A stretch of DNA of 64,000 bases from Xanthomonas albilineans (GTDB lineage Bacteria > Pseudomonadota > Gammaproteobacteria > Xanthomonadales > Xanthomonadaceae): positions 1 to 64,000 of the forward strand of contig NZ_MDCB01000011.1 of assembly GCF_002939705.1 (NCBI RefSeq), in the 5' to 3' direction. The notes below the pieces were generated by a model, which ran no database searches, was not told the origin of the DNA, and saw only the letters and a program-made list of their open reading frames with translations. A program made the translations under genes and the position numbers. Each line of letters begins with the position of its first letter. The stretch's first letter is position 1. Shown here piece by piece: positions 29,205 to 40,756 of the stretch.

Positions 29205-29396
29205 TGTTGTTTCCTTGGAAAGTGAGGAGGATGTGCGGAGTGGGTTCAATGTAATGACTTGGTATCGCACAGGCTGAGACGACGCGTGGCGAAGCCAAAA
29301 TAATGTGCGCGAGCATGTCTACGACAGCGGCGAATGGCGATGTGCAAGGTCGGGAAAGTCCTAAGAACGGTGTCGTGCATGCCCCACCCCACCGCA

Positions 29397-30032
29397 TCAG
29401 CGGTTTGGACGCAGCAGGCCGCAATATAGGCCTTCGATGGCGAAATCCTGATCGGGCAACACTTCGATCGGCGCGTAATCCGGATTCCGTGGTAACAGAC
29501 GAATACGGTCCTTGCCGATCTTGAGCAGCTTGACGGTGATTTCTTCTTCGATCCGTGCCACCACAATCTGCCCCGAACGCGCATCGCGGGTACGGTGCAC
29601 ACCGATCAGGTCGCCATCGAAGATGCCTTCGTCGCGCATCGAGTCGCCCTGCACTTTCAGCAGGTAATCCGGCGCCGGCGAGAAGAACACCCGGTCCAGC
29701 ACCACGAAATCGTCGGAGCCGATGTCCGCACCGATCGGCAAACCGGCCGCGACCCGCCCCAGCACGGGTAAGCGCAGGATGTCGGCCTTGTCGATCTGCG
29801 GCGGCGCCGTCGGCGTGCCTCCTCCGCCCAGCAAGCGGATTCCGCGTGCCTGCCCCGGCACACGCCGGATCGCGCCTGCCTGCTCCAATGCCTCCAGATG
29901 ATATTGCGCGGCGCGCACGCCCTTGAAGCCGAGGGCACGGGCAATTTCAGTCTGGGAAGGCGGGACGCCTTCGTGTTCGATGCGCTCGGCGATCAAGTCG
30001 AGGATCGCCTGTTGGGTTTCGGTTATCTCCAT
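29397..30032 (-). CDS. lexA: SOS repressor LexA
   Basis: A 211-residue LexA. The N-terminal winged helix (about 1-65) contains PPSQTEIARALGFKGVRAAQ. The self-cleavage site is Ala96-Gly97 in GRVAAGLPIG, and the peptidase dyad is Ser131 (QGDSMRDEG) and Lys168 (EITVKLLKIG). It represses DNA-damage genes until RecA filaments trigger cleavage. The start at 30032 is set by the LexA operator just upstream; the longer frame would place the operator inside the gene. The lexA-recA-recX order is typical of Xanthomonadaceae. Confidence 0.97.
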   Translation of the reverse strand: MEITETQQAILDLIAERIEHEGVPPSQTEIARALGFKGVRAAQYHLEALEQAGAIRRVPGQARGIRLLGGGGTPTAPPQIDKADILRLPVLGRVAAGLPIGADIGSDDFVVLDRVFFSPAPDYLLKVQGDSMRDEGIFDGDLIGVHRTRDARSGQIVVARIEEEITVKLLKIGKDRIRLLPRNPDYAPIEVLPDQDFAIEGLYCGLLRPNR

Positions 30033-30034
30033 GA

Positions 30035-30053
30035 TTAGTAGTAATACTACTAA
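30035..30053. promoter_or_regulatory. LexA operator (SOS box) of lexA
   Basis: TTAGTAGTAATACTACTAA is a perfect 9+1+9 palindrome that begins 2 bases before the lexA start codon. It contains the TTAG-N6-TACTA pattern known for Xanthomonas and Xylella LexA. It takes the place of the ribosome-binding region, so bound LexA would block transcription close to the start codon. Confidence 0.9.
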
Positions 30054-30470
30054 AATCTCCAAAAGGCAACTGCCCTTACCGCCGCTATGCTCCAAGCACT
30101 CGACACAGCGACTCCAATCCCATCTTTCGGCCAGCGCGGCTGAGCGCATGACAGCCCGGCCCGCAACGGTCGCCCCCTCGGACTGACGCCAGCAGCATGC
30201 TCAGCGCCAGCTGCGTCGGATCCAGAAGAGGATGTCGCAGGCTCGACCCAACGAGTATCGCGCGGCAGATATCGCCGAGCAATTGCAGTGCGCCAAGCAC
30301 GACACGGCAGGCAGGAGAAGTACGCCAACAGGATTGAAAATCGCCGTGTCGGCTCCTCCCTCGCCCAGGGCATCGATGAGTTAACGCAGAATGGCAGGCA
30401 ATCCAACGTCGGCGCCACGATCAACGTTTCCCACATCGCGCACTCTGCTATCGCATGCGCTCGGCAACGT
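30054..30470. other. Gap between lexA and cinA
   Basis: About 420 bases that must hold the lexA promoter upstream of the operator. Short open frames here resemble no family and have no ribosome site. No terminator for the cinA-side operon was seen. Confidence 0.45.
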
Positions 30471-30965
30471 TCACAGCAGCGCGTCCAGACCGCATAGTGC
30501 CGCGGCCACGGTCTGCCGACGCACCGCATCGCGGTCGCCGGGGAAGTGGAACAGTTGTGCACTGGCATAGCCACCGCGCCGCTTCCAGCCCAGCCAGACG
30601 CTGCCCACGGGCTTATCCGCCGAACCGCCACTTGGTCCGGCGATGCCGGTGACCGCCACCGCGATGCTGGCCCCGGAACTGACCAGCGCGCCAGACACCA
30701 TTTCGATCACCGTCTCGCGGCTGACCGCACCATGCTGCTCCAGCGTCTGCGGACGTACACCAAGCAACGCCTGCTTGGCTTCGTAGCTGTAAGCGACGAT
30801 GCCGCAATCGAACCAAGTCGACGAGCCGGCGACGTCGGTCATCACCTTGGCGATCCAGCCGCCACTGCAACTCTCGGCGGTCACCAACCGTTCGCGCGCG
30901 GAGCGCAGGCGCTCGCTGAGCGCAGTGGCCAGATGCAGCAGGTCTTGATCGGCGGGCAGGGTCAT
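30471..30965 (-). CDS. pncC: CinA C-terminal domain protein (nicotinamide-nucleotide amidase, PncC type)
   Basis: A 164-residue stand-alone CinA C-terminal domain. It has the family motifs LVTAESCSGGWIAKVMTDVAGSS (split here as TAESCSGGWIA and MTDVAGSS), YSYEAKQALLGV and AVTGIAGPSGGS. Such proteins deamidate nicotinamide mononucleotide to nicotinate mononucleotide for NAD recycling. It is the last gene of the row folP-miaA-hfq-hflX-cinA. The N-terminal MoCF-like domain of full-length CinA is absent, as in the E. coli YgaD/PncC form. Confidence 0.92.
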   Translation of the reverse strand: MTLPADQDLLHLATALSERLRSARERLVTAESCSGGWIAKVMTDVAGSSTWFDCGIVAYSYEAKQALLGVRPQTLEQHGAVSRETVIEMVSGALVSSGASIAVAVTGIAGPSGGSADKPVGSVWLGWKRRGGYASAQLFHFPGDRDAVRRQTVAAALCGLDALL

Positions 30966-31145
30966 GGCGCAACTCGGAAAACCAATGCGCTTTGTAGCCC
31001 AATTCGCCGTGGCTGTCGCGCATGCGTGTGCCAGCGGATGACTGGTCCTGGCGGTCAGCGACAGGCGCGCCTGTGCCAGATCGACGCGGATGGCGCGCCA
31101 CGCCCGATCGATGTCGTGCCTACAAGACTGCACCAAGCAGAGGGC

Positions 31146-32477
31146 TCAGCGCTGCTGCCATTCCTCCTGCTCGCGCGGCGGCAACAGCGCGCGGATCGGC
31201 GCGCCATCGGCGGTGGCGGCAAGGCGTTCGGCTTCGGTGATCGGGATGTCCACCTGCAACAACCAGCCATCCTCGTCGCCCTGTTCGCTGCGGATCACTT
31301 GCAACTGGTGCAACTGCGAGCGCAGGCGCCCAGCGCTCGGCGGAAGGCGCAAACGTCCCTGCACATGACGCAGTCCCAGACGCTGGCCGAGCACTTGCTG
31401 CAGCAGATCCTGGCCACGTCCGTCGCGTGCCGAGATCCACACGCGCTCGCGCCGCGCCGCGTCCGGGGCGCCGTCCTGGGCGTCGTGGCGCGCTTGGGCG
31501 CCCTCGATGCGATCAATCTTGTTGAACACCAGCAACTGCGGCAACTCGCCAGCACCGACTGCGTGCAGCACCTCGTCGACCTGGGCGATGCGCTCCTCGC
31601 GCAGTGGATCGGCAGCATCGACGACATGCAGCAGGAAGTCGGCCTCGCGCGCCTCGGACAGGGTGGAACGGAACGCGGCGACCAGTTCGTGCGGCAGGTC
31701 GCGCACGAAGCCGACGGTGTCGGCGAGCATGGCATTGCCACCGGGCAAGGCGATACGGCGCACGGTCGGATCCAAGGTCGCGAACAACTGATCGGCGGCA
31801 TATGCCTCGGCGCCGGTCAGCGCATTGAACAGGGTCGACTTACCCGCGTTGGTATAGCCGACCACGGCGATCCGTGGCAGTTCGCTGCGTACCCGCGCGC
31901 GACGCATCTGGGTGTGCTGAACTTCGACCTTTTCCAAGCGCTTCTGCAACTGCTCCACCCGCTTCTGCAACAGGCGTCGGTCGGTTTCCAGCTGGGTTTC
32001 GCCAGGACCGCGCAAGCCGATCGACCCACCGCGCTGACGCTCCAGGTGGGTCCAACCGCGCACCAGGCGCGTGGCCATGTGCCGTAATTGCGCCAGCTCG
32101 ACCTGCAGCTTGCCTTCATGGCTCCGTGCGCGCTGGGCGAAGATGTCCAGAATCAGCCCGGTGCGGTCGATCACGCGCCGCTCCAAGTATTTCTCCAGGT
32201 TACGCTCCTGGCCCGGGCTGAGCGCGTGGTTCACCAGTATCAGATCGGCGCCGCTGGCATCGGCCGCCGCCTTCACTTCCTCGAGCTTGCCGCTACCGAT
32301 CAGCGTGGACGGGCTGGGCTTGTCGATGCGCGCGGTCACGGTCGCGGCGATGCTGGCACCAGCCGAGCGCGCCAGATCGGCGAACTCTTCCAACACGTCG
32401 TCTTGCAATGGACCGCCCGCGTAGGGCTGGATCAACAGTGCGTGTTCGCCGCGACGCGACCGATCAAACACTTGCAA
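31146..32477 (-). CDS. hflX: Ribosome-associated GTPase HflX
   Basis: A 443-residue GTPase. The N-terminal HflX domain contains TLIGSGKLEEV, and LVNHALSPGQERNLEKYL leads into a helical linker (GGSIGLRGPGETQLETDRRL). The G domain has Walker A GYTNAGKSTLFN (about 207), switch region DPTVRRIAL, ADTVGFVRDLP and the NKxD motif VFNKIDR. HflX rescues or splits stalled ribosomes under stress. It follows hfq by 20 bases on the same strand, the conserved miaA-hfq-hflX arrangement. Confidence 0.96.
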   Translation of the reverse strand: MQVFDRSRRGEHALLIQPYAGGPLQDDVLEEFADLARSAGASIAATVTARIDKPSPSTLIGSGKLEEVKAAADASGADLILVNHALSPGQERNLEKYLERRVIDRTGLILDIFAQRARSHEGKLQVELAQLRHMATRLVRGWTHLERQRGGSIGLRGPGETQLETDRRLLQKRVEQLQKRLEKVEVQHTQMRRARVRSELPRIAVVGYTNAGKSTLFNALTGAEAYAADQLFATLDPTVRRIALPGGNAMLADTVGFVRDLPHELVAAFRSTLSEAREADFLLHVVDAADPLREERIAQVDEVLHAVGAGELPQLLVFNKIDRIEGAQARHDAQDGAPDAARRERVWISARDGRGQDLLQQVLGQRLGLRHVQGRLRLPPSAGRLRSQLHQLQVIRSEQGDEDGWLLQVDIPITEAERLAATADGAPIRALLPPREQEEWQQR

Positions 32478-32497
32478 CTCCAGCCTTCAACAACCCG

Positions 32498-32773
32498 CTA
32501 CTCGGCTTCGTCATCGATCGCACTGCCACCTTCATTCTGTTGCACATAACCGCCGCCCGGCCCCACACGCACGTTGCGTGCCGGTACCACGGTGGAAATG
32601 GCGTGTTTGTAGACCATCTGGCTCACGGTGTTGCGCAACAGCACCACGAACTGGTCGAACGACTCGATCGTCCCCTGCAACTTGATCCCGTTGACCAAAT
32701 ACACCGACACAGGCACCCGCTCGCGCCGCAACGCGTTGAGGAAAGGATCTTGCAAGGATTGCCCCTTGGACAT
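32498..32773 (-). CDS. hfq: RNA chaperone Hfq
   Basis: A 91-residue Sm-like protein that forms a hexamer and pairs small RNAs with mRNAs. The Sm1 motif runs from [20 protein letters not shown], and the Sm2 motif is [15 protein letters not shown]. The proximal-site residues are in FDQFVVLL and YKHAIST. After residue 68 comes a short Gly- and acid-rich tail ([21 protein letters not shown]), as in other Xanthomonas. It lies between miaA and hflX. Confidence 0.97.
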   Translation of the reverse strand: MSKGQSLQDPFLNALRRERVPVSVYLVNGIKLQGTIESFDQFVVLLRNTVSQMVYKHAISTVVPARNVRVGPGGGYVQQNEGGSAIDDEAE

Positions 32774-32893
32774 GCTTCACTCCCGAACTTATTGTTTTTA
32801 TTGGCCGGCACGGCAATGCAGCTCCCCTGCCGTGGTCCGGAACGCTGATGGTACACAACCGCGAGCGCAAGCACAGCGCGACAGGAATGCGGA

Positions 32894-33844
32894 TCAGATG
32901 AGGAAGGACTCCAGCGCCGCCTGCAAACGCCCGGCATCGCCCTGCGGATCGAACCAGCGCGCATCCAGTTCACCGCGTAGCCAAGTCAATTGACGCTTGG
33001 CAAGCTGACGGGTGGCGGCGATGCCACGTGCGCGGAAGGTCGGCGCGTCAGTCTCGCCGTCCAGGTGCTCCCATGCCTGACGATAGCCGACCGCGCGCAC
33101 CGCTGGCAGTTGCAGCGGCTGTTCCACCGCGCGCATGCCGGGCAAAGCGCGCAATGTACGCACCTCGTCGAGAAACCCTTGCGCCAGCATCGCATCGAAA
33201 CGCGCTTCGATGCGCCGATGCAGCACACTGCGATCGGTAGGCGCCAAGACCAGCTTGAGTACGCGCAGCGGCAACCGAGGCGGCCTGGGCTGGGCCTGCC
33301 AAGCACTGATCGGGCGACCACTGTGCTGGTACACCTCCAGCGCGCGCTGGATGCGCTGCGCATCGCCCGAGCGGATCCGCTCAGCCGCCACCGGGTCGAT
33401 CCGCTGCAATTGCGCATGCAATGCGGCCCAGCCTTCGGCACGTGCCCGCGCGGCCAATGCGGCCCGAAACTGCGGGTCGGCTGGTGGCATCGGCGCCAGA
33501 CCTTCGAGCAGGGCCTGAAAGTACAGGCCAGTCCCGCCGGCAAGGATCGGCAGGCGACCACGGGCGACGATCCCCTCCAATGCGGCGCGCGCATCCAGCG
33601 CGAATTCGGCCGCCGAATAGGTCTGCCAGGGATCGCGCAGGTCTAGCATATGGTGGGGCACCCGTGCCCGCTGCGCGGAATCGGGCTTGGCCGCGCCGAT
33701 CTCCAGATTTCGGTACACCAGCGCCGAATCGACGCTGACGATCTCGCCACCGTAACGCTCGGCGAGGGCGATGGCCACCGCGGTCTTGCCCGAAGCGGTC
33801 GGGCCCATCAACGCGATCGCGCGCGGGCGCTGGTCGGCCGGCAT
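32894..33844 (-). CDS. miaA: tRNA dimethylallyltransferase
   Basis: A 316-residue enzyme that adds a dimethylallyl group to A37 of tRNAs reading U-starting codons. The P-loop is [15 protein letters not shown] (about 13-27), followed by [22 protein letters not shown] and the conserved [15 protein letters not shown] near residue 105. It is the partner of hfq-hflX. Its start overlaps the folP stop by one base, so folP and miaA are coupled. Confidence 0.96.
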   Translation of the reverse strand: MPADQRPRAIALMGPTASGKTAVAIALAERYGGEIVSVDSALVYRNLEIGAAKPDSAQRARVPHHMLDLRDPWQTYSAAEFALDARAALEGIVARGRLPILAGGTGLYFQALLEGLAPMPPADPQFRAALAARARAEGWAALHAQLQRIDPVAAERIRSGDAQRIQRALEVYQHSGRPISAWQAQPRPPRLPLRVLKLVLAPTDRSVLHRRIEARFDAMLAQGFLDEVRTLRALPGMRAVEQPLQLPAVRAVGYRQAWEHLDGETDAPTFRARGIAATRQLAKRQLTWLRGELDARWFDPQGDAGRLQAALESFLI

Positions 33845-34746
33845 CAGTCCTCGTCCGGCCAGCGGATCGGCATTGCCGTCCCCGTCGCAACACGCGGCGA
33901 CGGCACGGCCTGTACCGCCTGCCAGACCGTCAGTGCGTCCACGGTCGCGGCGACGTCATGCACACGCAACAGCAATGCGCCGCGCTGCGCGGCCAGCAAG
34001 TGTGCGGCGACAGAACCGGCCACGCGCTGTTCCGGCGACTCGCGTCCGGTCAGCTCGCCGATGCTGCGCTTACGCGACAAGCCCGCCAGCACCGGGACGC
34101 CCAACTCGCACAGACGCGGCAGATGCGCAAGCAACTGCACATTGTCGGCGGTGCTCTTGCCGAACCCGAAGCCCGGATCGATCAGCAAGCGGCGCTTGTC
34201 GATGCCGGCCATCTCCGCAGCGAAAACACGCTCGACCAGAAATCGATGTACCTCGGCGACCACGTCGTCGTAGTGCGGCGCACTGCCAGCGGCGTAGGCA
34301 TCGCCAGGCATATGCATCAGCACCACCGGCACGCGCAGGTCCGCGGCCGCATCCAGCGCATCGGGCTGACGTAGGGCCTGCACGTCGTTGATCATGCCGG
34401 CACCAGCCGCCACCGCCGCGCGCATCACCTCCGGCTTGAAGGTGTCCACACTCAGCGGCAGCGCGGTCTGCGCGACCAGTCGCTCGATCACCGGAATCAC
34501 CCGACGCAGTTCTTCCTCCACCGGCACCGGCGCGGCTCCAGGCCGGGTCGATTCGCCACCGATATCGAGCAGGTCCGCGCCCTCCTCGGCCAGACGCAGG
34601 CCATGCGCGACCGCCGCTTCGACCGTCGCATGCGCGCCGCCATCGGAGAACGAGTCGGGAGTAACGTTGACGATGCCCATGACCCGCGGGCGGTCCAGCG
34701 TCAGGATGCGGCCAGCGCAATCCAGGCGAGGCGAGGTATCGAACAT
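33844..34746 (-). CDS. folP: Dihydropteroate synthase
   Basis: A 300-residue TIM-barrel enzyme that joins p-aminobenzoate to hydroxymethyl-dihydropterin; it is the sulphonamide target. Signatures are [15 protein letters not shown] near residue 24, [11 protein letters not shown] near 60 and [11 protein letters not shown] near 200. The start is ATG at 34746 with AGGAG 8 bases upstream; the preceding TTG is ignored. It overlaps miaA by one base. It comes after ftsH but a terminator separates them. Confidence 0.95.
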   Translation of the reverse strand: MFDTSPRLDCAGRILTLDRPRVMGIVNVTPDSFSDGGAHATVEAAVAHGLRLAEEGADLLDIGGESTRPGAAPVPVEEELRRVIPVIERLVAQTALPLSVDTFKPEVMRAAVAAGAGMINDVQALRQPDALDAAADLRVPVVLMHMPGDAYAAGSAPHYDDVVAEVHRFLVERVFAAEMAGIDKRRLLIDPGFGFGKSTADNVQLLAHLPRLCELGVPVLAGLSRKRSIGELTGRESPEQRVAGSVAAHLLAAQRGALLLRVHDVAATVDALTVWQAVQAVPSPRVATGTAMPIRWPDED

Positions 34747-34962
34747 CAACAGATCTCCTGGTCATCTGTGCAGCCGGAACACGCCGCGACGGTTACACCG
34801 ATAACGGCGCGCAAGACGGCAAAAACGGCTACCGGGAACGGTCGCGTCGAATGGGACAGCAGCATGGCAATGGACGCACCGCGAAAACATCATTGTCGCG
34901 CAGAACACAGCCACGCGACGAGCATGGTGTTTGCGCGCCCCGATCAGACTCCCACTGACGAC

Positions 34963-34989
34963 AAAAAAGCCGGGGATCGCTCCCCGGCT
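34963..34989 (-). terminator. Terminator after ftsH (minus strand)
   Basis: A perfect 9-base stem AGCCGGGGA / TCCCCGGCT with a TCGC loop, followed on the minus strand by a run of six T. It starts 32 bases after the ftsH stop and separates rlmE-ftsH from folP-miaA-hfq-hflX. Confidence 0.88.
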
Positions 34990-35020
34990 CGTCTGCGGAC
35001 GCGACTGTCGGCGTCACACC

Positions 35021-36955
<1,935 letters not shown>

Positions 36956-37014
36956 CCTCATTGGCTCCGGTGCCCCTTCAACTCTGTCTCGATGCGTAAC
37001 ATAGCGTGTTCAGC

Positions 37015-37647
37015 TTACTTAATTTGGGTGCGCTTACCCTGTCCCAGGGCATAAACCTCCGGCGAGCGCTTGCGCGACGCGGCCGGTTTGCGGATGGTCA
37101 CCTTCTCATAGCGGCGGCGCATCGCGCGAATGTAGTCATCGAACCCGACACCCTGGAACAGCTTGATCAGGAACACACCGTTCGGTTTCAGGTGGCTATC
37201 GGCGAACGCCATCGCCAATTCCGCCAGATGCATCATGCGCGGCTGATCCACCGCATCCATTCCACTCTTATTTGGGGCCATATCCGACAGCACAAGGTCC
37301 ACCGCAGTCTCGCCCAGCATGGCCTCCAATTGCGATAGCACGGCTTCCTCCCTGAAGTCGCCATGAAGGAATTCCACACCGGCCAACGGCGGCATCTCCA
37401 GGATGTCCAGCGCCAGCACTCGACCGCGATCGCCCATCGACTTGCGCACCTGCTGCGACCAGCCACCGGGGGCTGCGCCAAGATCGACCACGACCATGTC
37501 CGGCTTCAGTAGCCTGTCGCGTTGCAAGAGCTCTTCGAGCTTGTAGGCAGCGCGCGAACGCATGCCTTCGGCCTGGGCCTTCTTCACGAAGGGGTCGGCG
37601 AAATGTTCGCGGAGCCAACGTTGGCTGCTTTTGCTGCGGGTGGCCAT
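37015..37647 (-). CDS. rlmE: 23S rRNA 2'-O-methyltransferase (U2552)
   Basis: A 210-residue FtsJ/RrmJ methyltransferase that 2'-O-methylates U2552 in the ribosomal A loop. The SAM motif is VVDLGAAPGGWSQQV near residue 59. The catalytic K-D-K-E set fits Lys in RSRAAYKLEEL, Asp in LVLSDMAPNKSG, Lys in GVFLIKLFQG, and Glu in RSPEVYALG. MATRSKSSQRWL is the start; a much longer open frame continues into the yhbY region and is a shadow. It is directly upstream of ftsH and divergent from yhbY. Confidence 0.96.
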   Translation of the reverse strand: MATRSKSSQRWLREHFADPFVKKAQAEGMRSRAAYKLEELLQRDRLLKPDMVVVDLGAAPGGWSQQVRKSMGDRGRVLALDILEMPPLAGVEFLHGDFREEAVLSQLEAMLGETAVDLVLSDMAPNKSGMDAVDQPRMMHLAELAMAFADSHLKPNGVFLIKLFQGVGFDDYIRAMRRRYEKVTIRKPAASRKRSPEVYALGQGKRTQIK

Positions 37648-37713
37648 GGACGGGCGGACGGAAAGGGTGACCATGATACCCTGATCGCCCCTGCCAACCC
37701 TGCTGCCACTTGC

Positions 37714-38019
37714 ATGTCGATCCGTCTGACCCCGTCCCAGAACCGCTTCCTGCGCGGCCTGGCGCACGACCTCAAACCCCTGTTGCAGATCGGTAGCAAA
37801 GGCGTCACCACGGCGTTCCTGGCGGAACTGGACGAGGTTCTGGAACGTCACGAACTGGTCAAGGTGAAAGTCGGCAGCGACGACCGCGAGACCCGCGACA
37901 GCGCCATCGGCAGCTTGATCGAGCAGTCGCACAGCGCACTGGTGCAGCGGATCGGCCACACCGCCATCCTGTACCGCCCGGCCAAGGAAGACCGCCAGAT
38001 CGTGCTGCCGCGCGGCTGA
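37714..38019 (+). CDS. yhbY: Ribosome assembly RNA-binding protein YhbY
   Basis: A 101-residue CRS1-YhbY (CRM) domain protein that associates with pre-50S particles. The motif GSKGVTTAFLAELDEVL, holding the conserved basic loop, and VGSDDRETRDS are typical. It lies divergent from rlmE-ftsH, the order found in E. coli. MSIRLTPSQNRFLRG is the natural start. The next gene starts 18 bases after its stop and may be co-transcribed. Confidence 0.93.
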   Translation: MSIRLTPSQNRFLRGLAHDLKPLLQIGSKGVTTAFLAELDEVLERHELVKVKVGSDDRETRDSAIGSLIEQSHSALVQRIGHTAILYRPAKEDRQIVLPRG

Positions 38020-38037
38020 CCGCAGCACGGTGACGTC

Positions 38038-38412
38038 ATGCAACTGACCCAGGAGCTGCCCGATTACAGCTACGCCCTGCGCATGGCCGATGGCCACCAG
38101 GCCAAGGTGAACGAACGCCTGCTGACCCGCAGCTTCATCTTGGCCCCGGACACCCTTGTCGAGGACTGGGATACGCCGGCGGCAAGCGAATTGCACCCGC
38201 GGCATCTGCAACCTGTGCTGGCATTGAACCCGACCCTGGTCATTCTCGGCACCGGCGAACACCAGGTGTTTCCCTCAGCGGCGGTGATGGCCCTGTTCCT
38301 CACCCGCGGCATCGGCATCGAGGCGATGAGCAACGCCGCCGCCGCTCGCACCTACAACGTCCTCGCCGCCGAGGGTCGGCGCGTGGCGGTCGGTTTCCTA
38401 CTCGAAGGCTGA
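38038..38412 (+). CDS. Mth938-domain (DUF498/DUF598) protein
   Basis: A 124-residue single-domain protein of the Mth938-like group, related to the complex I assembly factor NDUFAF3. Characteristic pieces are LVILGTGEHQVFPSAAVMAL and GIGIEAMSNAAAARTYNVLAAEGR (given here as IEAMSNAAAARTYNVLA). Bacterial members are of unknown function, with complex I assembly suggested for some. It follows yhbY closely on plus. Confidence 0.86.
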   Translation: MQLTQELPDYSYALRMADGHQAKVNERLLTRSFILAPDTLVEDWDTPAASELHPRHLQPVLALNPTLVILGTGEHQVFPSAAVMALFLTRGIGIEAMSNAAAARTYNVLAAEGRRVAVGFLLEG

Positions 38413-38644
38413 GCGCAAACCTTGCACGCCAGGACATCGTCCGGCGGCGCGCGGCGGCGTCCCACGCTGCTCTGCGATCCCCCTTTGCGGCTGACGCATT
38501 GGCGACCAGCACGACACACTTGCGCCTAAACCGATAGGGTTTGATCGAGGCGCAAGCGCACGGCGACTCATTGGGTTGCACCGTTCGAGCACAGCCGGCA
38601 TAGCTTGAACTGGGCTGAGAGCAGGCAGCGCGAGACAGCAGCAG

Positions 38645-39448
38645 CTACCTGGGCGGCAAGTACAGCAGCGGGTCCACCGGTTTGCCGTTGTAGCGAATCT
38701 CGAAGTGCAGCATGTCGCGCGCCGCGCCGCTACGGCCCATTTCGGCGATCTGTTGGCCGGCCTTCACGTTCTGGCCTTCGTTGACCAGACGCTTGCGGTT
38801 ATGGCCGTAGGCCGACAGCCATTGCTCGTTATGCTTGACGATGATCAGCTCGCCATAGCCGACCAGGCCGGCACCGGAGTACACCACCACGCCGTCGGCG
38901 GCGGCCCGCACCGGTTGACCGCTGCTGCCGGCGATATCCACACCCTGCCTGGTCGCCTCGCCACCGACGAAACGGCTGACGATCGCACCATCGGCCGGCC
39001 AGCGCCAATTGAAAGCGCTGCTCGCCGGGGTCGCAACCGGGGACGCGCTCGCAGACCGAGCCTCCGGGGCCGTGGCTCCCGTCGACGTCGATACCACCGA
39101 CGCACTCCCGGGCTGTGCCGCAATCGTCGCCCCGGGTGGATACAGCTTCAACGACTGCCCAGGATAGATCGTGTACGGCGGCGACAATCGGTTCCAGCCG
39201 GCCAGATCCTGCGGAGTGACGTTGTTGGCGCGGGCGATCGCGTACAGGGTGTCGCCGTGGCGCACGGTCGCGCTCACACCGGGCTTGACGGCGGACACGC
39301 GTGGCGTCGCGACGCTGGAGCGCACGGATGTCTCAGCAGAGGAGGAAGTCCGCACCACCGTGGCGCTACTGCAGGCACCGAGCGCTAAAGCGACCAGCAC
39401 CACGGCACCACCGCGCAGGCCGTTCCCCACGATCCGATCAACGCTCAT
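38645..39448 (-). CDS. nlpD: LysM-M23 lipoprotein, NlpD-like
   Basis: A 267-residue lipoprotein with the lipobox ALGAC (Cys about 26), a LysM domain (about 62-106: VRHGDTLYAIARANNV to YPGQSLKLY), a low-complexity Ser/Ala/Thr linker, and a C-terminal M23 (LytM) peptidase domain. In the M23 domain the usual HxxxD is replaced by RQGVDIA, and the second His motif HxH appears as MLHFEIR; so it is probably a degenerate activator of an amidase, as NlpD/EnvC are. The start overlaps the yqaA stop (ATGA). The surE-pcm-yqaA-nlpD row is conserved in gammaproteobacteria. Confidence 0.93.
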   Translation of the reverse strand: MSVDRIVGNGLRGGAVVLVALALGACSSATVVRTSSSAETSVRSSVATPRVSAVKPGVSATVRHGDTLYAIARANNVTPQDLAGWNRLSPPYTIYPGQSLKLYPPGATIAAQPGSASVVSTSTGATAPEARSASASPVATPASSAFNWRWPADGAIVSRFVGGEATRQGVDIAGSSGQPVRAAADGVVVYSGAGLVGYGELIIVKHNEQWLSAYGHNRKRLVNEGQNVKAGQQIAEMGRSGAARDMLHFEIRYNGKPVDPLLYLPPR

Positions 39449-40059
39449 CCGTATTTCGCTCTCCATAGGACGCACAGGAACAAAAGCACCAGAATCGCCA
39501 TCGCGCCCCAGCCCAGCGGCTCGATCCAGCGGCGCAACGCAGCTTCCGCGCGCGGCCCGCCGAGACGGATCGCGCCTGCCAACAGATAGACGCGTTTGCC
39601 GCGCCCAACCAGCATGCTCGCCAGAAACGGTAGCAGCGGCACTCCGACAATGCCTGAGGCCCAGGTGAATATCTTCAGCGGAATGGGCATAAAGCCGGCC
39701 AGGACCAACAGCCAGAACGCCTGCCAGGGCGAGGCGACGATCACCTCGCGCAAGTGGCTGACCTGCGCATCGATTTTCTGCCTCCATCCCAGCCAATCGA
39801 TCAGCGGCTGCACTGCGGCGAACGCGAAGTGACCAAGCAGGTACCCGATCATGGCACCGGCGATCGAACCGATCAGACTCAACGTGGCAAACCACAATGC
39901 ACGCCGCGGCTGCGCCAGCGACATCGGCGCCAGCATGACTTCCGGCAACACCGGAAACACGATGGCTTCGGCGAAGCTGAGCCCGGTCAGCAGCACCGGT
40001 GCGTGACGATGCCGCGACCAGAGGATGGCACGTTCGTACAGCGGCCCGAATATTTTCAT
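39445..40059 (-). CDS. yqaA: YqaA-type DedA-family membrane protein
   Basis: A 204-residue membrane protein of the DedA/VTT superfamily, YqaA branch. It has the segments GLSFAEAIVFPVLPEVMLAP, then GSIAGAMIGYLLGH, and a hydrophobic C-terminal helix. The acidic residue in LPEVML fits the family's conserved reentrant loop. Its role is not proven; DedA members move lipid head groups or carriers across membranes. It sits between pcm and nlpD, overlapping nlpD by 4 bases. Confidence 0.88.
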   Translation of the reverse strand: MKIFGPLYERAILWSRHRHAPVLLTGLSFAEAIVFPVLPEVMLAPMSLAQPRRALWFATLSLIGSIAGAMIGYLLGHFAFAAVQPLIDWLGWRQKIDAQVSHLREVIVASPWQAFWLLVLAGFMPIPLKIFTWASGIVGVPLLPFLASMLVGRGKRVYLLAGAIRLGGPRAEAALRRWIEPLGWGAMAILVLLFLCVLWRAKYG

Positions 40060-40078
40060 GCAGCGTGGCTCCGACGGT

Positions 40079-40756
40079 TCAATCCAGCATGCCAGACAGC
40101 AACGGGACGAAGGTCACCGGCGCCAGCACGTCGTGTTCGATGACGCCTTCGGCATCGCGGCGCAGGCGCACCAGCGACTGCGCTGATGCCTCACCCACCG
40201 GCGCCACCAGGCAGCCACGCGGAGCCAGTTGCTCGACCAGCGCATCCACCAGCGCCGGTGCCGCCGCGGTGACCACGATCGCATCGTAGGGGCCGTGCTC
40301 GGGCCAACCGATACGGCCATCGTCGTGCTTGCTGCGCACGTTCATGCCGAGCTGGCGGAAACGCTTGCGCGCCTGCCGCAGCAAGTCGCCGATGCGCTCG
40401 ACCGTATGCACCTCCAGCCCCAGCGCGGCCAGAACCGCCGCCTGATAGCCGGAGCCGGTACCGACTTCCAGCACCTTCTTCGGCGCGACGTGGAGCACGG
40501 CCTCGGTCATTCGTGCGACCACCCAGGGCTGGGAAATGGTCTGCCCGTGACCGATCGGCAAGGCGGTGTCCTCGTAAGCCCGCGACGCCAGCGCCTCATC
40601 GATGAACAGATGCCGCGGCACGGTGCGCAAGGCGTTGAGGACGCGCTCGTCGCCAATGCCCGACTCGCGCAGACGCGCGACCAGACGGTCGCGCACACGC
40701 TGCGAGGTCATGCCAATACCGATCGCTTCCGATTGCAGACGCAACCGTGGGGTCAT
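40079..40756 (-). CDS. pcm: Protein-L-isoaspartate O-methyltransferase
   Basis: A 225-residue SAM-dependent methyltransferase that repairs isoaspartyl damage in aged proteins. Motif I is [18 protein letters not shown] (about residue 88), motif II is [11 protein letters not shown], and [14 protein letters not shown] forms the substrate region. ATG at 40756 overlaps the surE stop (ATGA), fixing the start. The surE-pcm pair is conserved. Confidence 0.96.
   Translation of the reverse strand: MTPRLRLQSEAIGIGMTSQRVRDRLVARLRESGIGDERVLNALRTVPRHLFIDEALASRAYEDTALPIGHGQTISQPWVVARMTEAVLHVAPKKVLEVGTGSGYQAAVLAALGLEVHTVERIGDLLRQARKRFRQLGMNVRSKHDDGRIGWPEHGPYDAIVVTAAAPALVDALVEQLAPRGCLVAPVGEASAQSLVRLRRDAEGVIEHDVLAPVTFVPLLSGMLD

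Noticed and set aside
30546-32087. 513-codon plus-strand open frame
   Set aside because: Antisense to cinA and hflX; no motifs.
38645-39448. Active M23 endopeptidase
   Set aside because: The HxxxD zinc motif is changed to RQGVD, so an amidase-activator role is more likely than peptidase activity.
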